This document shows, in pieces, positions 27,221-37,116 of a stretch of 42,227 bases of DNA. Position 1 is the first letter of the stretch. Each line of letters begins with the position of its first letter. Location: contig JADFMB010000002.1 in the NCBI GenBank assembly GCA_022564115.1, positions 17,948 to 60,174 of the forward strand, given 5' to 3'. A program made the translations under genes and the position numbers. The notes under the pieces are model-generated. The model saw nothing but the letters and a program-made list of their open reading frames with translations, was not told the DNA's origin and made no database searches. The DNA comes from Pseudomonadota bacterium. Lineage in GTDB: Bacteria > Pseudomonadota > Alphaproteobacteria > Rhodospirillales > Casp-alpha2.

Positions 27221-28164
27221 GCGGAAACAACGAAACCCTTCGTCTCGGCCTCATCGGTGCCGGTCCGTGGGGCCGCATTTATATCAGGACCATTGATGGG
27301 CTTGACGGCGTCACCCTCGCCCGCCTCGCCAGCCGCAACCCCGAAAGTCCGGGGCTCGTCGGCCCCGGATGCGAAATCCATCAGGATTGGCGGGAGATGA
27401 TAAAAACCAACGACTTGGACGGCGTAATAATCGCCACCCCCCCGCCGCTGCATGCGGAGATGACCCTGGCTACCGTGGACCGGGACTTGCCGGTCCTGGT
27501 GGAAAAACCCCTGACCCTCGACGTCGCCGAGGCCGAGGCGGTCTTGGACCGGGCCCGGTCGAAAGGCGCCATCGTCCTCGTCGATCATATTCATTTGTAT
27601 AGTGCCGCCTGGGAGGCCCTGAAACGGGAATCCCGGTGTCTCGGCCCCCTTCACGCCGTTTCGACCATCGCCGGCAAGTGGGGGCCGTTCCGCAAGAACA
27701 CGCCGATGCTTTGGGATAGGGGCAGCCACGACGTCGCCATGTGCATCGACCTTGCCGGCCGGCCGCCGGATCGGGCAACGGCCTATTTTATCGAAACCCG
27801 CGAGACCCCGGAAGGCCGAGGCTCGGCGCTGGCGTTGGAACTCGGTTTCGGTGACGTTGCCGGACGAATCGCCGTCGGCAACCTGTATAAGGATAAACAT
27901 CGCCTGTTTACCGCCGTCTTCGAAGACGGCGAATTGATTTATGACGACACCAGGGACGGGGACGGGAAACTCCGTCTCAAGACAACGCCCGACGATCCCG
28001 GTGGCACGTTCAAGCTCGGCCCCGGCCTGCCGCTGGATCGCGCCGTCCTCGCCTTCGCCGCCGCCATTGCCCTGGGTGCGCCCGATGCGGACGATGCGGA
28101 ACTGGGCCTTGACGTGGTGCGGACGCTGTCCCGGCTCGAGAAGACGCTCAACCCCGGCCCATAG
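27217..28164 (+). CDS. Gfo/Idh/MocA-family oxidoreductase
   Basis: LRLGLIGAGPWGRIYIRTI, LPVLVEKPLTLDVAEAEAV, WDRGSHDVAMCIDL; GTG start overlapping upstream stop. Confidence 0.88.
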   Translation: MSGNNETLRLGLIGAGPWGRIYIRTIDGLDGVTLARLASRNPESPGLVGPGCEIHQDWREMIKTNDLDGVIIATPPPLHAEMTLATVDRDLPVLVEKPLTLDVAEAEAVLDRARSKGAIVLVDHIHLYSAAWEALKRESRCLGPLHAVSTIAGKWGPFRKNTPMLWDRGSHDVAMCIDLAGRPPDRATAYFIETRETPEGRGSALALELGFGDVAGRIAVGNLYKDKHRLFTAVFEDGELIYDDTRDGDGKLRLKTTPDDPGGTFKLGPGLPLDRAVLAFAAAIALGAPDADDAELGLDVVRTLSRLEKTLNPGP

Positions 28165-28193
28165 ACGGCTTTCCATTTCATTGTGCGCTCCGA

Positions 28194-28233
28194 AGCGCTC
28201 CCGGAAAAAGCCACCGGCGGGGCGCTTTTTTTT
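28194..28233 (+). terminator. Candidate intrinsic terminator
   Basis: AGCGC...GCGCT outer stem with internal CCGG/CCGG complementarity, followed by eight T (28226-28233). Confidence 0.5.
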
Positions 28234-28266
28234 GTTGGCCGGGCGGGTTCCCTATAAACTCCCTTT

Positions 28267-29274
28267 ATGAGCTGGACCCTCTTCGCGGTCGTTGTTGTCA
28301 TCGTCTTCGTGGCCTCTTTCGTGGGTACCGGACTGATTCTCCGGCTGCTGAAATCCCGGGCCATCCTGGACCATCCCAACGAACGATCGAGCCACGTGAC
28401 GCCGACGCCGAAAGGCGGCGGTATAGCCGTTGTCGCCGCCGTCCTCGCCGGGTGGGTGGGAATTTCCTGGGACACGCCGGCGGCCGCCATATCGCTTTCC
28501 GTCGCCGCCGCCGCGCTGGCCCTGGCGGCGCTTTCCTGGCTCGACGACCTAAAGGGTTTAAGCCCCCTTTGGCGGCTTTTGGGACAAGGCGTGGCGGTAG
28601 CGTTCGTATTGTCGTCCACGCCTTCGGTCAAGCCCTTCTTCGGCGGCCTGCTGCCGGGGGCGCTGGACGGGTTGGCGGCGGGATTGTTGTGGTTGTGGTT
28701 CATTAACCTGTTCAATTTCATGGACGGCATCGACGGCCTGGCGGGCGTCGAAACGGCGGCGCTCGGCCTCGGCATCGCCCTGGTGGCGGCGGCGGCCGGG
28801 ATGTCGCCGGCATTCGTCATCTATGGCCTGGCGCTGTTGGCCGGTGCACTGGGTTTTCTTTGGTGGAACTGGCATCCGGCGCGGATTTTCCTGGGCGACG
28901 TCGGCAGCGTGCCGTTGGGGTTCCTCATCGGATGGCTGCTTTTGGTGCTGGCCAAAAACGGCCACTGGCAGGCGGCGCTTATACTGCCTCTCTATTTCCT
29001 TGCCGACGCCACCATCACCCTGGTCCGCCGCGCCCTTCGCGGTGAAAAGGTCTGGCGGGCGCACCGGGAACATTTCTACCAGCAGGCCGTGAGGCGGGGC
29101 TTGAGTCACGCCGACGTCGTCCGCCATGTGCTTGTTCTTAACCTGGTCCTGGTGCTGCTGTCCGTCGCCGCGGCATGGGGCTGGGGCTGGGTGTCCTTGA
29201 TCGGTGCGGTGATCGCCGTCTCCTGGCTGCTGTTCTTTCTCGGCGGCGGTTACGCCGAAAAACCGCGACCGTAA
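28267..29274 (+). CDS. MraY/WecA-like undecaprenyl-phosphate sugar-1-phosphate transferase (WbpL-like)
   Basis: LDHPNERSSHVTPTPKGGGIAVV, WLDDLKGLSPLWRLLGQ, NLFNFMDGIDGLAGVE, ARIFLGDVGSVPLGFL, RAHREHFYQ. Confidence 0.92.
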   Translation: MSWTLFAVVVVIVFVASFVGTGLILRLLKSRAILDHPNERSSHVTPTPKGGGIAVVAAVLAGWVGISWDTPAAAISLSVAAAALALAALSWLDDLKGLSPLWRLLGQGVAVAFVLSSTPSVKPFFGGLLPGALDGLAAGLLWLWFINLFNFMDGIDGLAGVETAALGLGIALVAAAAGMSPAFVIYGLALLAGALGFLWWNWHPARIFLGDVGSVPLGFLIGWLLLVLAKNGHWQAALILPLYFLADATITLVRRALRGEKVWRAHREHFYQQAVRRGLSHADVVRHVLVLNLVLVLLSVAAAWGWGWVSLIGAVIAVSWLLFFLGGGYAEKPRP

Positions 29275-29285
29275 AGGCGGCCTTC

Positions 29286-30557
29286 GTGAACATCCTGTTC
29301 CTGACCGAAAACTTCCCTCCGGAAACCAACGCCGCCGCGACCCGGGTTTACGAGCGCGCGTGCTATTGGGTGAAGTGGGGACATCGGGTCACCGTCATCA
29401 CCCAGGCGCCCAATTTTCCCCAAGGCCGCCTTTTGCAAGGCTATGAAAACCGCTGGCGGCAGGTGGAGGAAATTTCCGCAATCCGGGTCGTCCGGGTCAA
29501 GACCTACATTTCCCCCAACCGCGGCGTCGTCCGCCGGACGCTGGATTTCCTGAGCTTCATGGTGACCGGGTTCTGGGCCGGGTTATCAGAGCCGAAACCG
29601 GACGTCGTCTGCGCCACCTCGCCCCAGTTCTTCGCCGCCGTCGCCGGCCACCTGGTGGCGGCGGTTCGCCGGGCGCCTTTCGTGTTCGAGTTGGGCGACC
29701 TGTGGCCGGCCTCCATTGCCGCCGTCGGCGCGGTCAAGTCGAACCTGGCTCTACGCCTGATCGAAAAGCTGGAGCTCCACCTCTACCGGCGGTCCGAAGC
29801 CGTTGTCGCGCTGACCGGTGCCTTCAAGGAAAATCTCGTGAGACGCGGCATCGCGGCCGAAAAGATCGCCGTCGTCCTCAACGGCGTCGATACCTGGCGT
29901 TACGGTCCCGCCGACAAGGACAGGGACCTGGCCCGGGCGTGGGGCTTGGAGGGACGTTTCGTCGTCGGGTACGTCGGCACCCACGGCATGGCCCACGCGC
30001 TGACCAACGTGCTCGATGCCGCCGAAAGGCTTAAATACCGGAACGCCATCCGTTTCCTTCTTGCCGGCGCTGGAGCCGAGCGGGACGGGTTGATCGCGGA
30101 CGCCGAAAGACGCGGTTTGGATAACGTCGTCTTCATGCCAATGCAGCCCAAAGACGCGATGCCGAAAGTCTGGAGCCTTTGCGACGTGGCGCTGGTGCAC
30201 GTGAAGAACGACCCCGTCTTTGCCGGCGTCATCCCGTCGAAGATCTTCGAGGCCATGGCCTCGGGTGTGCCGGTGCTGTTGGCGGCGCCGGAAGGGGAGG
30301 CCAGCCGCATCATCGCCGAAGACGGCGCCGGCCTGCATATCGCGCCCGAAGACCCCGCGGCCCTGGCCGATGCGGTAACGGCACTTGAAGGCGACCGCGC
30401 CCGGTGCAAGGCAATGGCCGATAAGGGCCTTAAAGCCGTGCCCACCCACAGCCGCGAGCGCCAGGCCCGTCATATGGCGCAGGTCCTGGAACTGGCCGCC
30501 GCCGGGCGGGGTTCGGAAGCGTCGTCGCTGGCGCCTGTGAAAACGGAGTCGCCGTAA
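29286..30557 (+). CDS. Family 4 glycosyltransferase (WbuB-like)
   Basis: NILFLTENFPPETNAAATRVYERACYWVKWGHRVTVITQAPNFPQG, VLNGVDTWRYGP, VIPSKIFEAMASGVPVLLAAPEGEASRII. Confidence 0.9.
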   Translation: MNILFLTENFPPETNAAATRVYERACYWVKWGHRVTVITQAPNFPQGRLLQGYENRWRQVEEISAIRVVRVKTYISPNRGVVRRTLDFLSFMVTGFWAGLSEPKPDVVCATSPQFFAAVAGHLVAAVRRAPFVFELGDLWPASIAAVGAVKSNLALRLIEKLELHLYRRSEAVVALTGAFKENLVRRGIAAEKIAVVLNGVDTWRYGPADKDRDLARAWGLEGRFVVGYVGTHGMAHALTNVLDAAERLKYRNAIRFLLAGAGAERDGLIADAERRGLDNVVFMPMQPKDAMPKVWSLCDVALVHVKNDPVFAGVIPSKIFEAMASGVPVLLAAPEGEASRIIAEDGAGLHIAPEDPAALADAVTALEGDRARCKAMADKGLKAVPTHSRERQARHMAQVLELAAAGRGSEASSLAPVKTESP

Positions 30558-31519
30558 TGCGGGTCCTGGTCACCGGGGCTACCGGTTTCATCGGCCGCCA
30601 CGTTTGCCAAGCCCTGTTGCTCAACGGGAATCTGGTTGCCGCCGTGGTCCGCCGCCCCGACCACCCGGACATCCCGCCGGGAGCGTCCTATCACGTGGTT
30701 CCCGATATCGGTCCCGAAACCGAGTGGGGAAAGGCCCTATCGGGGATCGACGCCGTGGTCCATCTGGCGGCACGGGTCCATGTCATCAACGAAACCCTTC
30801 CCGATCCGTTGTTCGAATACTGCCGCGTCAACGCCGACGGCACGGCGTGCCTGGCCAAGGCGGCGGCCGGCGCGGGGGTCCGGCGGTTCGTCTTTGTCAG
30901 CACCGTCAAGGTCATGGGCGAACGCACTGCCGCGCGGCCGTTCGTCGAAACCGACACCCCCAAGCCCGAAGACGCCTACGGGCTGTCGAAATGGGCGGCG
31001 GAAAAGGCGTTGATGGAAGCCGCCGGTCAAGGGCGGCTGGAGACCGTCATCCTTCGCCCGCCTTTGGTCTATGGGCCCGGTGTCGGCGGGAACTTCCTGT
31101 CTCTGTTGAAGCTGTGCCAAAAAGCGTCGCCGCTGCCCCTGATGACCGTCAACAACCGCCGCAGTTTCCTCTACGTCGGCAATCTGGCCGATGCCGTTCT
31201 TCGATGCCTGAACCCCGACAACGAGGCGGCGGGGCAGACATATTTCATCCGCGACGGCGAGGATCTGTCGACGCCGGCGCTGATCCGCCATGTCGCCCGG
31301 GCCTTGGGCCGTCCGGCACGGCTTTTTCCGGCGCCAAAAAGCCTTATCCGGCTGGCCGGGCTGTTGATGGGAAAATCCGAAGCCGTCGGCAGGGTGCTTG
31401 ACAATCTGCGGGTGGATGACGAAAAAATCCGCCGCCAACTGGGATGGACGCCGCCCTGGGACGTGGTGCGGGGACTGAAGGAAACGGCGGTCTGGTTTAC
31501 ATCGGGAAAAAGAGTATAA
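30557..31519 (+). CDS. NAD-dependent epimerase/dehydratase (WbpV-like)
   Basis: MRVLVTGATGFIGRHVCQAL, VVHLAARVHVINE, FVSTVKVMGERT, AYGLSKWAAEKAL (YxxxK); TAATG overlap with upstream gene. Confidence 0.9.
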   Translation: MRVLVTGATGFIGRHVCQALLLNGNLVAAVVRRPDHPDIPPGASYHVVPDIGPETEWGKALSGIDAVVHLAARVHVINETLPDPLFEYCRVNADGTACLAKAAAGAGVRRFVFVSTVKVMGERTAARPFVETDTPKPEDAYGLSKWAAEKALMEAAGQGRLETVILRPPLVYGPGVGGNFLSLLKLCQKASPLPLMTVNNRRSFLYVGNLADAVLRCLNPDNEAAGQTYFIRDGEDLSTPALIRHVARALGRPARLFPAPKSLIRLAGLLMGKSEAVGRVLDNLRVDDEKIRRQLGWTPPWDVVRGLKETAVWFTSGKRV

Positions 31520-31534
31520 CGGTGCCAACGTCCG

Positions 31535-33460
31535 ATGAAATTCACCGATAAAATTTCCCCCCGCGGCCTCGTCGCCTACGCCCACGATATCGCCATGGCG
31601 GGGTTGTCGTTCGCGTTGGCGCTTTACCTCAGGCTCGGCGACGACATCACCCTCTACAACCCGGATCCGATGATTCAGGGCGGCATCATTTTCGTCGCCA
31701 TTTCGGCCGTGGTTTTCTGGTTTTCCGGCCTTTACCGGGGGATCTGGCGCTATGCCTCCATTAACGACCTTTTGGCCATCACCCGCGCCGTGACCATCGC
31801 CGTATTTACGTTCTTGCTGGTGATGTTCCTGTGGACACGGTTCATGCACCTGCCCCGGTCCATCATTCCGATCAATTGGTTCGTGCTGATGGCGCTTTTG
31901 GGCGGGCCCCGGTTCATATACCGCTTGGTCAAGGACCGGCGTTTCGATCTGGCGAATGAAAACGGCAACGGCCGCAAGATCGCCGTCCTTCTGGTCGGCG
32001 CCGGGGACGGGGCCGAGCTTTTTATCCGGGCGCTGCGGCGGACCGAGGACTCCAATTACCGGGTTGTCGGTATCGTATCGGACAGCCCCGAGCGTATCGG
32101 ACAGCAGATTCACGGGATCGATATCATCGGCGCCGCCGATGACATTGCCGGCGCGGTCAAGAAATTGCGGGCCGCCGGCACCCGGCCGCAACGCCTGGTG
32201 CTGACCAAGGACGACATGGATGGCGCCAAAGTGCGGTCGTTGCTGGACCAGGCCGATGCGCTGGGCCTGACCATGGCGCGGCTGCCGAGCCTGACCGATT
32301 TCAAGAGCGGTGTCTCTGATAAGGTCGAGGTCAAGCCGGTGGCCGTCGAAGACCTGCTCGGCCGCCCGCAAACGGCCCTCGACCGGGGCGCCATGGCCGG
32401 CCTGATCGAGGGAAAGCGGGTGCTGGTGACGGGCGCCGGCGGCAGCATCGGGTCCGAACTCGTGCGTCAGGTCTGCGATTTCAATCCCGCCGAAATCGGG
32501 CTTCTGGATCATTCCGAACTGGCCCTTTACACCATCGACCGTGAAACGGCGCTGGGCTGGCCGGACATCAGGCGCCATTCGGTGATCGCCGACGTCCGTA
32601 ACAGGGAACGCATCGTCCAGGTGTTCGGCCGCTTCCGCCCTGAACTGGTGTTTCATGCCGCCGCCTTGAAGCACGTGCCTCTGGTTGAAATGAACGTCGT
32701 CGAAGGGGCGACCACCAACATCGCCGGTACCGTCAACGTCGCCGACACCTGTGTGGAAACCGGCGTTTCGGCCATGGTCCTGATTTCCACCGACAAAGCG
32801 ATCAACCCGACAAGCATCATGGGTGCGTCTAAGCGGATCGCCGAAAGCTATTGCCAAGCGCTCGACCTCAAGCGCGGCGAAGGAGACGGTACGCGCTTCG
32901 TGACCGTGCGTTTCGGTAACGTATTGGGGTCCACCGGCTCGGTGGTGCCTTTGTTCCAGAAACAACTGGCCGAAGGCGGGCCGCTGACCGTCACCCACTC
33001 CGACATGACGCGGTATTTCATGACCGTCCGCGAAGCGGTGGCGTTGGTTCTTCAGGCCTCGGCCCTGGGCCGTGGCGGCCCGGGCCGCCAGGACGGCAAG
33101 ATCTTCGTCCTCGATATGGGCGAACCCATCCGCATCATGGACCTGGCGGAACAGATGATCCGGCTGGCCGGGTTCAAGCCCGGCAAGGACATCCACATCG
33201 ACATCACCGGAATTCGGCCCGGTGAAAAGCTTTACGAAGAAGTCTTCCACGGCGCCGAGCCCCCGGTGGCGACCGAGTGCCCCGGCGTTCTGTTGGCGGC
33301 GCCCCGCGCCGTCGGCCTGGATGACTTGTCCCCGGCCCTGGAAGAGTTGGCCCAGGCCTGCCGCGAGGACGATGAAGAGGGCGTTATCGCCATCATCCAA
33401 AAGCTGGTCCCCGAATACCATGTCGAGAACGGCGCCGGCGCCAAGGCGGCGTTGGGCTAG
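31535..33460 (+). CDS. Membrane-anchored nucleotide-sugar dehydratase (WbpM/CapD/FlaA1 family)
   Basis: N-terminal TM helices; KRVLVTGAGGSIGSELVRQV; HAAALKHVPLVEMN; SKRIAESYCQAL; VRFGNVLGSTGSVVPLFQKQ. Confidence 0.95.
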   Translation: MKFTDKISPRGLVAYAHDIAMAGLSFALALYLRLGDDITLYNPDPMIQGGIIFVAISAVVFWFSGLYRGIWRYASINDLLAITRAVTIAVFTFLLVMFLWTRFMHLPRSIIPINWFVLMALLGGPRFIYRLVKDRRFDLANENGNGRKIAVLLVGAGDGAELFIRALRRTEDSNYRVVGIVSDSPERIGQQIHGIDIIGAADDIAGAVKKLRAAGTRPQRLVLTKDDMDGAKVRSLLDQADALGLTMARLPSLTDFKSGVSDKVEVKPVAVEDLLGRPQTALDRGAMAGLIEGKRVLVTGAGGSIGSELVRQVCDFNPAEIGLLDHSELALYTIDRETALGWPDIRRHSVIADVRNRERIVQVFGRFRPELVFHAAALKHVPLVEMNVVEGATTNIAGTVNVADTCVETGVSAMVLISTDKAINPTSIMGASKRIAESYCQALDLKRGEGDGTRFVTVRFGNVLGSTGSVVPLFQKQLAEGGPLTVTHSDMTRYFMTVREAVALVLQASALGRGGPGRQDGKIFVLDMGEPIRIMDLAEQMIRLAGFKPGKDIHIDITGIRPGEKLYEEVFHGAEPPVATECPGVLLAAPRAVGLDDLSPALEELAQACREDDEEGVIAIIQKLVPEYHVENGAGAKAALG

Positions 33461-33466
33461 GAACCC

Positions 33467-35041
33467 ATGGCCGCAACCATAAAACGCGCCCTGATATCCG
33501 TTTCCGACAAAGCCGGGCTCAAGGAGTTGGGTAAATTTTTAGCCGAGAGCGGTGTCGAGATTCTTTCCACCGGCGGCACGGCGAAGGCGCTTCGCGACGC
33601 CGGCCTCGACGTTAAGGACGTATCCGACGTTACCGGGTTCCCCGAGATCATGGACGGCCGGGTCAAGACCCTGCACCCGAAGATCCACGGCGGGCTGTTG
33701 GCCCGGCGCGACAACCCTAGGCACCAACAGGCGATGGAGGAAAATGCCATCGGCCCGATCGATCTGCTGGTGGTCAACCTGTATCCCTTCGAGGCGACGG
33801 CCCGATCGGGCGCCGGTTTCGACGATTGCATCGAAAACATCGACATCGGCGGCCCGGCCTTGATCCGCGCCGCGGCCAAGAACCACGCTTTCGTCACCGT
33901 CGTCGTCGACCCCGCCGATTACCCCCGCCTGATCGACGAAATGAAGGCAGGCGGGGGCGCGACGACGCCCGAATTCCGTGCTCAACTGGCGGCCCACGCC
34001 TTCGGACGCACCGGCGCCTATGACGCCGCCATCTCGGGCTGGTTTTCGGCTGAACTTAACGAACCCTTTCCGCCCCGTATCGCGTTTAGCGGCGAGCGCC
34101 GGCAGATCATGCGTTATGGCGAGAACCCGCACCAGGAAGCGGCCTTCTATGTCACCGGGGAAAACCGGCCCGGGGTCGCCACCGCCAAGCAGGTCCAGGG
34201 CAAGGAATTGTCGTTCAACAACCTCAACGACACCGACGCCGCCTTCGAACTGGTGGCCGAGTTCACCGACCGCCCGGCGTGCGCCATCATCAAGCACGCC
34301 AACCCGTGCGGAGTGGCCCTGGACGACACCTTGGCCGGGGCCTATGCCAAGGCGCTGGCCTGCGACACCGAAAGCGCCTTCGGCGGCATCATCGCCGTCA
34401 ACCGGCGACTCGACGCGGCGACGGCCGAAGAGATCGCCAAGCTGTTCTGCGAGGCCGTCATCGCGCCCGGCGCCGATGATGACGCGCTCAAGGCGCTGGC
34501 CCAAAAGAAGGATCTTCGCGTTCTCCTGACCGGCGGCATGCCCGACCCGGCGGCGGCGGGGATGACGTTGCGCAGCCTTTCCGGTGGTTTCCTTTTGCAG
34601 GGCCGGGACAACGCCGTCACCGACGGCGAGCCCAAGGTGGTAACCAAGCGCCAACCGACGGAGACCGAACTTATCGACCTGCGTTTCGCCTATACCGTCG
34701 CCAAGCACGTCAAGTCCAACGCCATCGTCTACGCAAAAGATCGCGCCACTGTCGGCGTCGGCGCCGGACAGATGAGCCGCGTCAATTCGTCGCGCATCGC
34801 CGCCTGGAAAGCCGAGGACGCGGCCCGGGTCGCCGGCCAATCCGAATCATGGGCCAAGGGTTCGGTGGTGGCGTCGGACGCCTTTTTCCCGTTCGCCGAC
34901 GGGCTTCTGGCGTCGGCCGAGGCAGGAGCGACGGCGGTGATTCAGCCGGGCGGCTCGATCCGCGACGAGGAAGTGATCAAGGCCGCCGACGACGCCGGCC
35001 TGGTGATGGTGTTCACCGCCATGCGCCATTTCCGGCACTAG
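33467..35041 (+). CDS. purH: Bifunctional AICAR transformylase/IMP cyclohydrolase
   Basis: [93 protein letters not shown]. Confidence 0.98.
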   Translation: MAATIKRALISVSDKAGLKELGKFLAESGVEILSTGGTAKALRDAGLDVKDVSDVTGFPEIMDGRVKTLHPKIHGGLLARRDNPRHQQAMEENAIGPIDLLVVNLYPFEATARSGAGFDDCIENIDIGGPALIRAAAKNHAFVTVVVDPADYPRLIDEMKAGGGATTPEFRAQLAAHAFGRTGAYDAAISGWFSAELNEPFPPRIAFSGERRQIMRYGENPHQEAAFYVTGENRPGVATAKQVQGKELSFNNLNDTDAAFELVAEFTDRPACAIIKHANPCGVALDDTLAGAYAKALACDTESAFGGIIAVNRRLDAATAEEIAKLFCEAVIAPGADDDALKALAQKKDLRVLLTGGMPDPAAAGMTLRSLSGGFLLQGRDNAVTDGEPKVVTKRQPTETELIDLRFAYTVAKHVKSNAIVYAKDRATVGVGAGQMSRVNSSRIAAWKAEDAARVAGQSESWAKGSVVASDAFFPFADGLLASAEAGATAVIQPGGSIRDEEVIKAADDAGLVMVFTAMRHFRH

Positions 35042-35051
35042 GCGGCTTATC

Positions 35052-35855
35052 TCAGAGTTTCCTCGGCGGCTCGTCCAAACGCACGGCAATCCCTTTCAAG
35101 TCGCCGGAGACGGGAGGGTAGATTTCCATCACCAGGGGGTCGTGGCCGGCGACGATGTGGTCCGGCGTATCGGCCAGCTCGTTTAGCCGGTCATAACCGG
35201 CCAGCACCTTGTCGATCTCGAAGATCACCGGATACGGGTTGCGGGTTTCCATGTTGGCGTACAGGTGGCACGCGTCCGACGCCACCACTACGTTGCCGCG
35301 CTTGGTGTTGACCCGAACCACCTGCATGCCGTCCGTGTGGCCGCCGATGTGATGGAGCGAAATCCCCGGCGCCAGATCGACGTCGCCGTCGTGGAAGACG
35401 ACGCGCTCGCCGAAGACGTGGCGCACCATGCCGAGCACGTTATCGACCTCGAACGACGGCTTGATCTTGGGGTCGAGCATGTGGCGCCCGGTGGCGAAGG
35501 CCATTTCCCGATCCTGCAGGTGAAAGGCCGCCTTGGGGAATTTGTCGAAGTTGCCGATGTGGTCGTAATGGAAATGAGTGACGATCAGGTCGGTGACGGT
35601 CCCGGCATCGACGCCGATGGCGGCCAGGCCCTCGGTCGGGCAGCGGAGCCGGGTGCGGCCCCTTTTTTCCGCCACCTCGGCGGTGAACCCCATGTCGATG
35701 ACGAAGGTGCGGGCGTCCGATACCGCCGCCCAGACGAAATAATCGATGGGCATGACCTCGTGGGGGTCGGGCGGATCGACGAAGTTCAGTTCCTGGGTGC
35801 GGTCGTGGGTGGCGTACTTGACCGCGTAAAGTTTGTAAGTATCCAGATCGGGCAT
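35052..35855 (-). CDS. MBL-fold hydrolase, N-acyl-homoserine-lactonase-like
   Basis: VTHFHYDHIGNFDKF (HxHxDH), HHIGGHTDGMQVVRV, VVVASDACHLYANM. Confidence 0.8.
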   Translation of the reverse strand: MPDLDTYKLYAVKYATHDRTQELNFVDPPDPHEVMPIDYFVWAAVSDARTFVIDMGFTAEVAEKRGRTRLRCPTEGLAAIGVDAGTVTDLIVTHFHYDHIGNFDKFPKAAFHLQDREMAFATGRHMLDPKIKPSFEVDNVLGMVRHVFGERVVFHDGDVDLAPGISLHHIGGHTDGMQVVRVNTKRGNVVVASDACHLYANMETRNPYPVIFEIDKVLAGYDRLNELADTPDHIVAGHDPLVMEIYPPVSGDLKGIAVRLDEPPRKL

Positions 35856-36071
35856 GGGGGTCCGTCTTTGATGTCTCGGGCAAAATCATGGTGCCATGAA
35901 AAGGGCTCCGTGGGGAGGAAACTCCCGTTCACTTTCGCCCCGGGGGCCACGGTCCCCTTAAAACATTGAATTTTACCGGGTGGCATACAATATCACTCAC
36001 CAATCCCATGCAAGTCCCTCTTTAGGCGAAAGGGACGGCACCCCAACCGCCCCAAGATCGTTGCTTATTGA

Positions 36072-37070
36072 ATGGATTTTATTTTTGTGCCTTCTGAAAC
36101 TCTTTCAACCAACGATTCCACTCCTGACAATCCGCCCTTGAAAGGGCCGGGAAAGCGTATCCTGAATTTATGGCCGGCCGTGGTCAGCCTTTTCGCCTTG
36201 GTTCTGGGTTTGTCGGTGATTTATTACTTCCTGGCCGGCAGGACCACCCCCAGCCACGTTTATCAGGTGACGGAAAACATCGTCAGCGAACTCCGGTCGT
36301 ACCAGAAGGTCGCCAACTCCGTCTCTCGGCCCGTGACCTACATCCCTGAAAACAGGAAGCACCGTCATGTGATGCAAAAGGCAAGGGAAATCCTGGTTAG
36401 GGCTGAGGACTTGAATGTCATCAAGGGCGTTGAGGCAGGAGGGATTCCTGAATTTCCCGTCAGAAGGGTTACGCCCAAGGCGGTCCGTGAAATTGTCGAA
36501 AAGATATTTGAAGAAACCCTGAAGCTGAGGCCGTTTTATGGGATCACCGGCGAACTTCCGTCGGCTCCCTTGCCCGGGGGCAAGGTTCCCAGCGACGTCT
36601 ATGGGAATCTCGCCAGGATCGGTAATATGCTGGAAAGCCTGGGCGCCCCGAAACAGCAAACGAAAGACGTTTACCGGATCGTCCTGACGGTGATCCGGGA
36701 TTTGGAAATTATCGCCGCGAAAAAAAAGAATAATTGCCGCCTTATGGTCGAGGAGGTAACGCCGGACAAAACTCCGGGGGATGTCTACCGGCTGACGTAC
36801 AGGATGCTGATCCGACTGAACGCGCTAGAGGTGGCTTTGAACGTCGATCTTTATGAAAACCTGACCCCCCCGCAAAGGAAAGAAGGGGAGATCGTTCCCG
36901 CCGATGTCCTGGACCTCATGAACAACGTGCTGGCCGACGTCGGCGCCATAAAAGCGGCGATGGCGATTGCCTACCCGACCGTCGTCGCCCCGGAACAGTT
37001 GGCGAAAATACCCGGCGATGTCTATTCCGCCGTCAGCAGCGCCGATGCCCTCATTAAATGCTTGTCGTGA
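36072..37070 (+). CDS. Uncharacterised membrane-anchored repeat protein
   Basis: One TM near aa 35-55, then repeated TPSHVYQVTENIVSEL / TPKAVREIVEKIFEETL / VPSDVYGNLARIGNMLESL / TKDVYRIVLTVIRDLEII / TPGDVYRLTYRMLIRLNAL / VPADVLDLMNNVLADVGAI / IPGDVYSAVSSADALIKCL. Confidence 0.8.
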   Translation: MDFIFVPSETLSTNDSTPDNPPLKGPGKRILNLWPAVVSLFALVLGLSVIYYFLAGRTTPSHVYQVTENIVSELRSYQKVANSVSRPVTYIPENRKHRHVMQKAREILVRAEDLNVIKGVEAGGIPEFPVRRVTPKAVREIVEKIFEETLKLRPFYGITGELPSAPLPGGKVPSDVYGNLARIGNMLESLGAPKQQTKDVYRIVLTVIRDLEIIAAKKKNNCRLMVEEVTPDKTPGDVYRLTYRMLIRLNALEVALNVDLYENLTPPQRKEGEIVPADVLDLMNNVLADVGAIKAAMAIAYPTVVAPEQLAKIPGDVYSAVSSADALIKCLS

Positions 37071-37116
37071 GGGCTCCAGGGGTTGATCCGGGGAGTCTTC
37101 CGAAACCGCCAGAGTC

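Noticed and set aside
30737-33421. 894-aa minus-strand ORF opposite the WbpV-like and WbpM-like genes
   Set aside because: Spans two well-supported plus-strand genes; peptide is Q/G/D/R/H-rich with no family motif, typical of a shadow ORF in GC-rich coding DNA.
33539-34840. 433-aa minus-strand ORF
   Set aside because: Antisense to purH, which is unambiguous.
35966-35992. Promoter-like TTGAAT...TACAAT upstream of 36072
   Set aside because: Spacer is only ~14 bp, too short for a confident sigma-70 assignment.
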